Source of the DNA: Apiotrichum sp. Y4204
Lineage: Eukaryota > Basidiomycota > Tremellomycetes > Trichosporonales > Trichosporonaceae
Reading direction: 5' to 3'
Length of the DNA: 64,000 bases
Assembly: GCA_025531455.1 (NCBI GenBank)
Contig: JAMYHL010000085.1
Span: forward strand, 1-64,000
The position numbers were made by a program, and so were the translations under genes. The notes under the pieces are model-generated. The model ran no database searches. It was not told the origin of the DNA and saw nothing but the letters and a program-made list of their open reading frames with translations. Positions 56,408 through 64,000 of the stretch are shown one piece after another (the stretch's first letter is position 1; the number at the start of each line of letters is the position of its first letter).

Positions 56408-56900
56408 TCACAGCGCACACTCACACTCGACACTACGCGCAAGCTCAAGCAGCACGCGCCGCAGATTCGCGCGGTTCGCGGCCATCTGGCTCCGGACCTG
56501 CTGCTGCGAGAGGCCCGTCTTGATTGGCATCAGTACTTATCAGAAGCAAACAGGAGTAGTAACGGAAAGAGGACGAAGAACATGGAGTTGATTCTGAACT
56601 TACACGCTGGGCCACACCCTCAATCTGCTCCATGACCGCGCCCACGCCGGCGTTGATGACTTCCTCCGCGAGCAGGGCCTTGGCACCGGGCGCGAGGCGA
56701 CGGGCGCCTGAGGGGGTGTCGGGGTCGCGCTTGATCTTGGGTTTCGTCTCCTTGGGCTTGGTTTTCTCCTTGGGGCGGCTCTTGGTCTGTTTGGGCCGCT
56801 TGGTGGGGCTGCTGGGCTCCGCAGGGTCCGCGGGCTCAGAGGGGTCGGAGCGAACAGAGGGTTCAAGAGAGGCAGAGCGCGAGGCGGGGCGTTTAGGCAT
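56408..56900 (-). CDS. Small basic protein of unknown family, paralogue of the next gene
   Basis: Not recognised. Two exons (56604-56900 and 56408-56518) give 135 residues ending VECECAL. The N-terminal ~65 residues are disordered and Lys/Pro-rich (KRPKQTKSRPKEKTKPKETK), NLS-like. The C-terminal ~60 residues look helical: AKALLAEEVINAGVGAVMEQ, then TGLSQQQVRSQMAANRANLR. That core aligns with the gene at 57313-57602: the L-A-x-x-V-x-x-x-G-A pattern, V-A-x-x-T-G-L-x-x-Q-Q-V-R, and A-x-N-R-A-N-x-R. The single intron interrupts both genes immediately before the Thr of TGL, in phase 0. The TGLxxQQVR...NRANxR segment resembles a helix-turn-helix or homeodomain-like recognition helix but lacks the WF pair. 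Nuclear DNA binding is inference. Confidence 0.65.
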
Positions 56901-57312
56901 CGTGCAGACCTAATCGGTAGAGAACGTATCGGGAGTAGGTGATTGTGAGCTGCTGAGTTGTGTAGGAACAAGTGACGAGGGCAGTTGCTGTCGAGTGGGA
57001 ATAAGTGTGTTCGATGTAGGGACAGGCTGGATGGCCTCTGCTCATGTCGGGCGCAGCTCTTCTCTCTCTCCGGATCTCGCGTCATCATAAAACATTTACA
57101 ATCAGTATATTTCCCTGTTCGAGCGGGACGAGTGATATGCGAGTGCCAATGGAGAAGTGATCTCTCAGTTAGCAGTAGCGGGAATGCGAGTATCTCTGAT
57201 AACATATCGATATCTCCATGCGAGGACTGGACATCAGGCATCCGGCATGCACCACATCCCCCATCCGTCTCGCGTCATCGGCGCCTCACGATGTACTGTG
57301 TTGTATCTGGTG
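56901..57312. other. Spacer between the tandem paralogues
   Basis: 412 nt between the two genes, both on the minus strand; it must hold the promoter of the downstream copy and the 3' end of the upstream one. No coding signal. Confidence 0.4.
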
Positions 57313-57602
57313 TCAGACCGCGTCCCCGGTATCCTCGACACACCACTGCACGCGCTCAGCGGCCGCGACGAGCTGCTTGCGCACGTTTGCACGGTTCTCG
57401 GCAAGCTGTTTGCGTACTTGCTGCGGGGTGAGGCCCGTCTGAAAGTGAGCCGATCCGTAGGGTACGAGTTCCATGCGGAAGTCCTGTCGAGGATGTGACT
57501 TACAGCTTCGGCGACGGCGTCCACGTCCTTAAAAGCTGCGGCGGCGCCGTAGGCCACGATGATCTGCGCAAGCTGGCATTTGGCTTCGACGTCGATGGGC
57601 AT
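57313..57602 (-). CDS. Small 74-residue protein of unknown family, paralogue of the previous gene
   Basis: Not recognised. Exons 57504-57602 (33 codons, MPIDVEAKCQLAQIIVAYGA..) and 57313-57438 give 74 residues ending WCVEDTGDAV. It is essentially the helical core alone: LAQIIVAYGAAAAFKDVDAV, then EATGLTPQQVRKQLAENRAN and VRKQLVAAAERV. The 65-nt intron (GTAAGT...CTTTCAG) falls directly before TGL in phase 0, identical to its neighbour, which supports both gene models and a tandem duplication. It lacks the Lys/Pro-rich extension of the neighbour. An in-frame upstream ATG (57686) would add a hydrophobic stretch and is less likely. Confidence 0.65.
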
Positions 57603-58170
57603 GTTGGTATTTGGGGCGATATTGAGGTCTAGTAGAGTGGAGAGAAGGAAATAAGTCACAATTCTGAGAGGAAAGGTTGCGCCCACTCCAGTGTCAGTCG
57701 TCAGTCAGCGGATGCTTTGTCTCTGGCGTTCCTCCCTCGCCCTTCCCCGATATCCAAGAAAAGCGACAGACTAACATGCACGAGATAGCTCCTACTTTAT
57801 CTTCTCCTCTATCTTCTCTGTGGCAATATAGCGGGGGCAAACCGACGCTCGGCCCCCGCGGGCCAGACACAAAATCGTCAAAAAAATTACAGGCGACCTC
57901 GGTCGCTATGCGTTCGTGCGTGCGGGTGGGAGTGCTGTGCCGTGCTGCGTCTGCGCCTTGCAATGCTGGGTTGGGACACTATGCGAGTGTGACGTGAGGG
58001 GCGGCGATGAAAGTCCTTGGACAACCAGGGCGCGGCCGTGACATGCGAAACGATGCTGAAAGGTTGTGGCGGAAGGGAATAGTGATAATGGTGGTGATCG
58101 GCATGTCGTTTGCGTTGCGATGCAAAGAATCGGAAAGAAAGAATTGGGGTATCGGTAGATGGAGAACCTT
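57603..58170. other. Intergenic region paralogue pair / KAP95
   Basis: 568 nt with the promoter of the 74-residue gene and the 3' region of KAP95. No coding signal; a poly-A-like stretch (AAAAAAATTAC) at about 57880-57890. Confidence 0.4.
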
Positions 58171-61098
58171 CTACTTGAGATCCTTGATGGCCTGAAGGTC
58201 AGTACAGAGTAAGATGTTACTGTTTCTCACCTTCTGCGCGTAGGCGGCGTTAGTACGCGACTGCTTCGAAGAGCCACGCTGGCGGCCGGCGGCGATGGCC
58301 TGGGTAACCCAGTCCTGGAGCAGGTCGCCGCGGACGGCACCCTTGTAGGTGTCTCCAAAGTCGCCAATGAGACCGAGCGCCGAGGTGACAAACTCCTCGG
58401 TGCGGTCCTCCTCGGCGAAACAGGTCGAAAGGAAGCCCATGATGGGCGAAACGAACTGGAGGAAGGGGGTGGGGTCGGCAGCCTTGAGGCCGTTCATGAT
58501 GCCAGTAAAGGCGTCGACAATCGACTCGCGCATGGTCCAGACAAACTCGGTGAGCGCGAGGTCGTTGGACGAGGCCGAGGTCGAACCGGCCTGGCTGAGG
58601 ATGTTCATGGTAGTTTCGAGGTACGGGGTGAAAGCGCCGCCGATCGCAAGGGCAACCTCGCCGATAGCGGTGATGGCGGTAGGCTTGACCTGGCGGTGAA
58701 TGACAGGGCTCCGCAGAACCTCGATGAGGGCAACCATGATGCGCTCAGCGAACGGAACGAGGGCGTCGCCGATGGCACGGGCAATGTCCGAGACACAGTA
58801 GACGCCGGCCTGGACGACCTGATGGTCCTCAAAGGAGCCGAGTGCCTGGAAGAGGAAGGGAGCAAACGCCTCGAGGTACTTGACAAAGCCGCCCTCGAGA
58901 GCGCCAGCAAGGGAACCGACAGTGGAGAGGCAGTCCTCGAGGACACCACCGTGCTTGGCCGAGCTGGAAATGACGGTGAGGAGGTTGGTCATTATGCGGT
59001 CGGCGTAGGGAACAACGAGGGCAGGCGACTTGTGGATGAACGACTGGAGGACAACAGCAATGTTGATCTGCATGTCGTTCCAGTTGTTGCGGTCGTCCAT
59101 GCCGACGAGCTGGTTCTGCAGGCCAATGAGGTGCTCCTGGCGCTGGAGCATGGCGGCAGCGACCTGCTCAACAATGGGGAGGGTGTCCTGGGCCGAGTAC
59201 TGGATGTAGGTGGCGATGGTCTGGTAAGCGGCAGCACGGCAGTTGTTCTCGTTCGTGGGCTTCTCGGAAACGGGCATGAGCGCCTGGAAGATGCCCTCGT
59301 AGTAAGGGGACATGGGAGAAGTGGCGGGCTCGTCGCCGAGGCCGTCAGCTTGCGAGAGCTGCGAAACGAGGTTGGACAGGGCAGCGCAGCACGAGTTGAC
59401 AATGCGGGGCGAGCTGTTGACACCGAGAACAAGGGCGGTAACCAGGTTCTGCAGGTGCATGCTCGGGTCCACAACGTCGAGCATGAGCTCGGTGATCTTG
59501 GACAGAGTCCAGGCAACCGAGTCACGGACGTGAATGTCCGGGTCGCTCTGGAGCATGCCAATGAGAGCAGAGAGGGCCTGGGTCACGAGCGGCGAAAGAG
59601 TGGTCGAGTCGGGACCGTCAAGGATGCAGCCAAAGGCAGTAACCGCAGCCTCACGGTGCTGCCACTCGGGGCGGCGGATGCCAGCCTCGACGAACGGAAC
59701 AACAGGCTGAACAATGGCGTCGCCAACGTTGCGAGCGAGAAGCTCGAGGCATGAAGCGGCAGCCATCGACTTTGTCCACTCGTCCTCGTCAACGTCCTCG
59801 TCCTGCTGAGTAAGAAGCTCGAGAAGAACAGGGAGGATCTCGTTGAGTGCCATCTTGGCAAAGTGCTTGCTCTCAATCGCGGGCTCCTCGCCGTACGAAA
59901 GGGCCTGTCGTCAGCTACCAAACCTCACTCAGTCCTCACCTCCTGTGCCTCAATGCCAATTTCGATCTCCTCCTCGCAGACAGTCGACCAGAACTCGATG
60001 GCCTGAAGGGCGACGGGCTCCTCGGGGTGCTTCATACCCATAATGGTCAGGCCGAAGAGAGCACGCTCCATGTAGAACTCCATGTTCTCATAGTACAAGC
60101 TCATGATGCGAACAAGGCACTCAAACGCGCCAACCTGGACGGCAACCGCACTCGACTGGGTGGCCTCGCAGACGACCTGCATAATGTAGTTACGCTCGCC
60201 CTCGCGCTCAAAGTTGTCGCGGATGAACTCGAGCGAGTTGTAAAGCGCGTGGATAGCGGCAGCCTGCACCTCTGTGCTGGGCTCCTCCTTGCGCGCACCC
60301 TGCACAACGGCGGTGAGGATCTCATTAGAACGGGCAGAGAGGAATTGGGGTTGCTGCACGGTCAGACAATACTCTGGTTGTTATTTCACTCACAATAACT
60401 TCACACACGTAACCGACCGCCTGGAGAGTGGCAATACGCAGACCAGTGTTCTCCTCGTTGGAAACAAACTGCAGGAGCTGGCCAATGAGCTCGGGCCACT
60501 GGCCTACGGGCAGCTCGATAGCGGCGACGGCGGCAACACACTGGGCCGCAACAAAGGCCGCCTTGTGAACAGGCGAAGCAAGAGTCTGGAGAAGGATGTG
60601 CTTGAGCGGGGCGCGAGCATCTTCGGGAAGTGCCATCCAGCGCTCAGAGAGCGCGGGCTGGTTCACGGCATCCTGCAGTGTCAGACATGTGCCACGACCG
60701 CGAGAACGCCACCTCTACTTACACGGGCCGAGAGAGCGTTCTTGAAAGCGAGACCTGCAGCGTTGCGGATGTGCGGGGCGGCCTGTTCATTTGCGAGTTC
60801 CGATGCGAGAGTTTGCAGATAAGCGGGCTGTAGGGATTAGTGGGGATGTTTGGTGCAGGTCGCAGGGTGCATTGATCAAAGATCAAATAATATAATTGTA
60901 GGAAGAAAGGGGCTGCTGCTCACAAAGTTGTCCCTCTCGGCGGCCTCTAGCTGCTGCTGGGCCTGCTGACGAGTGGCGGCATCTGTGAAGAGAGTCAGAC
61001 ATTGTTTTGTTGTGTTGTTGTTGATTTGTTCTCATCGAGGCACAGCGCAAAGACGTACCTTCGGAAAGCGCGTTGGTGAGGAGAGTGCCGGCGTTCAT
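58171..61098 (-). CDS. KAP95: Importin subunit beta-1 (karyopherin beta, KAP95)
   Basis: Nuclear import receptor that carries importin-alpha and cargo through the pore and is released by Ran-GTP. About 865 residues in seven exons, ATG at 61098 (MNAGTLLTNALSE). HEAT repeats throughout. Landmarks: RQQAQQQLEAAERDNF, AAPHIRNAAGLAFKNALSAR, FVAAQCVAAVAAIELPVGQW, NYIMQVVCEATQSS, the acidic loop QDEDVDEDEW that contacts Ran, WQHREAAVTAFGCILDGP, DIHVRDSVAWTLSKITEL, NWNDMQINIAVVLQSFIHKS, FEDHQVVQAGVYCVSDIARA. The last 36-nt intron precedes a final mini-exon encoding AIKDLK. Strong codon bias fits a highly expressed gene. Confidence 0.96.
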
Positions 61099-63532
61099 GG
61101 TGAAAGATTATAACGTCTAGGGGGGGGGCGGGGCAAGAGTACACGAACCAGAGAGCCTCGTGACGTTTGGGAAGCGTATGAGGGACCCCGTTTTTGGTAT
61201 GTGCAGCAGCGATTGAAAAAGAAGAGTGGGTGAGAGCGAGGGTGAGAGAAAGAGAAAGAGAGAAAGCGAGGGAAAGGGACTAGCGGACGACGGGATGAGC
61301 GACAGAGATGATGATGGAAAAAGAGATTGACCAAAACGACAACAAGGCTCAACCACACACAGTGGCTGCCAAAAGTCTCAAACAAACTGAACCAGTAGTA
61401 GTGCTGGCTGGTGGTTGGTGGCGCGGTTACAGTGCTGCAGCACCGCAACCAGCGCACGACAGCGTGCTGCAGCTTACTGCGTACTGCGTACTGCGTCAGT
61501 TCGGAGTGTTTTCGTCCTGCCAGTGGCCTGTGGCCAGCCAGGTGCAGCCGCCAGAGATCTGCTTCCCTTGCAGCCAAAAAGGTGCAGAGCGCCAGTGACA
61601 CGGGCCATATCGACTGCCAGCTGCCATCATCCCCTAGCCCAACTCATCCTTTTTTCCCTTTGACCAGGGCGCTGGTGTCCCTCATCAACAAACATGTCCA
61701 GATGTTCACAAACCAGCTTGCGAGCAGCGACAACAACGCAACAAACAGATGCATGTGTGTCTGCAGTCATTGACGTTCTACGTGTTCGACCAGGGCTTGA
61801 AGGGAGGGAAATGCTATGACGACGAATGGTCTCTCGCCATGACTTGCCGCCCGCTGTCCTGTACCCTAGCACCCTAGGATCCTCAGAGGCACCGCCGTGG
61901 AGCCTCTCACAATGACATTTCCCTTGTCCCGTCCAAACTGCCGCTCGCTTGCCCAATTCCAGCCAGGAGCCTAGAGCCCCTGAAGACTTTGTCGCATCCC
62001 ATGGGGGTGCCTACTTAAGGAATTAAGGGCGATCAGGGCGGGCCGCATGATCTTCGCATGGTCAACGTGGTGCGGTGGAGCCGGTGGAGCCGGTGGAGTT
62101 CTCGAGTTTGATCGCTTTTTTTCGCGTTTGCTTTTTCTTTTGGGCTTTCTGAGTTTGCCTCCGCTTTACTTCCGTCAAACAGTTGGGATAAATGGCGAAA
62201 GAAAGAAGTCGAAAAAAGACAGAGTCATCTGATTACCTAAGATGACATTCTCCGGGTCTGATTCCGTCCCGGGAATGGGACGGCGGAATTAGCCGTTCCG
62301 GCTCGCAGTGCGCAGCACAACCGTTCACTCGTCGCGGCCCGTCGATGCTTCTGTCGATTCCGTCCAGAGTGGTCTGTGCGCTGTGCACACAAGGGTGCAA
62401 GGGGGAAAGACCGCAGATTGTGCTAGATGCGCTTGATTGCAGGACTCGACATTCGATATCAGTCAAAGTGCTGCTAGTTTGGTGGGATGCACGGTCCACT
62501 AAAGGTAACAATCAGCGGCGTCGCGTCGTTTCGCCTGCCCCTGCCGATCCAAGAAGAAAGTAGCCCTGTTGGCCGTTGGGGCTCTTCTTTTGGATCTTTT
62601 GACCACTTGCACTTGGTTGACTCGAGAAAAAGTGCAGATAAAAATTCACTCTGCAGGGCGAGGAAGAATGCGCAGGCTGAAATCGCGGCAGGTGATTGGA
62701 CGAGGCGGAGTGTGGTTAATTAGTGGCCAGTGGGCTGCGTCATGGGATAATTCTTCGGCATCTGGGACTGTGGTTGGCCGATCGAGGCGGAAAGAGGCGA
62801 GCGAAGAGGGCCGTTGATAGGAGGAGATTGTAATGGGCAGTTGTATTGTAGCTATTAGCTATTAGGTGGATAGTAAGGCAGCCAGGGACTATTGCGCACG
62901 CTATCGTCTGATAACAGAACAGCCAGCCAAAAGGAGATCAGGAGACATCCTCTGCCAGCCTGGGTGGATTGAAAAATACATAACCAATAATCTCGAGTCG
63001 ATCTGAACTCTTCTGTGCGCTGTGCCTCTGTGCCGAGGTCTTGGCCCACAGGTCCACAGCATGCTCAGCAGTCAGCAGTCAGCGGTTGGTCACGAGAACA
63101 GGAAATGGGTGGCTGTGGTGGCTGTTGCGGGTCATAGGATCATAGGGACCACCCACATACGAAAAAGATTTCTTGCGGTGCAAGTGCAATCTCCGCCTTG
63201 GTATCGGCAGCTAGGTGCAGCAGAGATCGAGTTGTGCAGACGAACAGTAGCGCAATCGCAGCATTATTGGTAACGTATTCCGAGTCGTCACCACCCACAC
63301 CACCCCCGCTGCTTGGTTTTCCCTTGCTTTCAAAAGAAAAACCACCTCCTCCTTTACTTGACATTGCTCCGTCATAAACATATTTCTCCATCTCTCTCCA
63401 ACTTCATCTCCATCACCATTGTCGAGTGAACAAAAAACCTACTGAAAAGGGCCAACAACACCGTCGGCATCATCATCAACAGCACGTCACATCGCTATCA
63501 CACACACTCCCCTCGATCCAGCCTCGCCCAAC
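61099..63532. other. 2.4-kb intergenic region KAP95 / homocitrate synthase
   Basis: Divergent promoters of KAP95 (-) and homocitrate synthase (+). Contains a 9-G tract just upstream of KAP95 (about 61121-61129), a purine-rich tract (61215-61290), a triple TACTGCG repeat (61475-61496) and a CT/CA-rich leader before 63533. No tRNA or protein gene was found. The general amino-acid control site TGACTC was looked for upstream of 63533 and not seen close to the start. Confidence 0.4.
61475..61496 (+). repeat. Triple TACTGCG repeat
   Basis: Three tandem 7-nt copies in the KAP95/LYS20 intergenic region. Confidence 0.6.
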
Positions 63533-63948
63533 ATGTGCCCCCCGGCTGATAACACTCCCCCCGTCGACAAGGACGACATGGTTCTCGCCGACGTCGCCGA
63601 TGTCAGCGCCAACGTCAAGGCCGCCAACGGCGAGCTCAAGCACGGCGTCAAGAAGGGATTCTACAACCGCCCCGCTGACTTTCTGAGCAATGTTGGCAAG
63701 TTCAAGGTCAGCAGATTATACGGCAGGGAGAGACAGAATTTGTGTCTGACCGAAGTAGATTATCGAGAGCACACTGCGTGAGGGAGAGCAGTTTGCATCG
63801 GCCTGGTTGTGAGTATTGGCATGCGCGAAACACCCGCTACGAGCTTGGATAGATGCTAACATTACAGTGGTGCGTTCTCCCGGAAAACAGTCGTGTGACG
63901 GCGCAAACTGACCGCAGACCTTGAGACCAAGATCAAGATCGCTAGGGC
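63533..63948 (+). CDS. LYS20: Homocitrate synthase, 5' part (cut by window edge)
   Basis: First enzyme of fungal lysine synthesis: condenses acetyl-CoA with 2-oxoglutarate to homocitrate. The visible exons are 63533-63706, 63759-63808, 63868-63869 and 63918-63948. They translate to MCPPADNTPPVDKDDMVLAD..., FYNRPADFLSNVGKFK, then IIESTLREGEQFASAWFDLE and TKIKIARA. STLREGEQFA is the DRE-TIM metallolyase motif with the catalytic Arg and metal-binding residues. The third exon is only two bases (TG); without it the reading stops at once (TTA-CCT-TGA). A GT donor follows at 63949 and the gene continues outside the window. LYS20 and LYS21 are isozymes in yeast, so the symbol is by family. Confidence 0.9.
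63868..63869 (+). other. LYS20: 2-nt microexon (TG) of homocitrate synthase
   Basis: Flanked on the left by CTAACATTACAG and on the right by GTGCGT. The introns are 59 nt and 48 nt, each with its own branch-like CTAAC or CTGAC. Joining TT, TG and ACCTTGAG reads F-D-L-E, as conserved in the family. Confidence 0.75.
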
Positions 63949-64000
63949 GTGAGTTGTGCCGCTGCTGCGCTCCTGCATCCCCCGAGAGCCCCACTGACCC

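Noticed and set aside
58696..59754. 352-codon plus frame antisense to KAP95
   Set aside because: Shadow of the strongly codon-biased importin gene; composition (VVVG, EDGG) is typical of antisense frames.
1..64000. CRISPR arrays, prophage or bacterial-type operons
   Set aside because: The window is intron-rich eukaryotic DNA with no direct-repeat/spacer pattern.

Overview
The window is nuclear DNA of a basidiomycete fungus. Genes are split by many very short introns (mostly 35-60 nt) with GT donors, CTGAC or CTAAC branch-like sites and CAG/TAG acceptors. Coding GC is high, and a capsule-type GT69 (CAP59/CMT1-like) mannosyltransferase is present. Together these suggest Tremellomycetes, probably Trichosporonales. 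That placement is inference, since no alignment could be run. No CRISPR array, rRNA or complete tRNA was seen, and no intact transposon was recognised.

Layout. 0-9.6 kb: inositol monophosphatase (-), ribosomal protein eS4 (+), a damaged-looking C2H2 zinc-finger locus (-) and the CAF-1 p60/Cac2 WD40 subunit (-). 11.8-16.6 kb: RAD51 (+) and the GT69 mannosyltransferase (+). 16.8-23.7 kb: mitochondrial bL27 (-), an F-box protein (+), a securin-like KEN-box protein (-) and GDP-mannose pyrophosphorylase (-). 25.2-30.7 kb: guanine deaminase (-), RLP24 (+) and CLF1/Syf3 (+). A 4.6-kb gene-poor stretch then leads to an unknown single-pass membrane protein (+) at 35.3 kb. 37-51.1 kb is dense: DnaJ/DnaJ-X chaperone (+), SWD1 (-), MED8-like (+), SPT5 (+), SPP2 (-), VMA13 (+) and COQ7 (-). 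51.4-64 kb: a GH128-type glucanase (-), a tandem pair of small unknown paralogues (-), importin beta KAP95 (-) and the 5' end of homocitrate synthase (+), cut by the window edge.

Functions. Most genes are housekeeping genes of chromatin, transcription, splicing, ribosome, transport and metabolism. GDP-mannose synthesis and a GDP-mannose-type mannosyltransferase lie 5 kb apart but are not an operon. Divergent pairs share short promoters: INM1/RPS4, bL27m/F-box, GUD1/RLP24, SWD1/MED8 and SPP2/VMA13.

Most unusual content. (1) Extreme gene structures: a 2-nt microexon in homocitrate synthase, a 4-nt microexon in inositol monophosphatase, an 8-nt microexon plus a probable AT-AC intron in GDP-mannose pyrophosphorylase, and 11- to 16-nt exons elsewhere. 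Each is required to restore a conserved protein motif. (2) Two adjacent small genes of unknown function share a helical, helix-turn-helix-like core and an intron at the same codon and phase. (3) A multi-finger C2H2 gene appears to be decaying.
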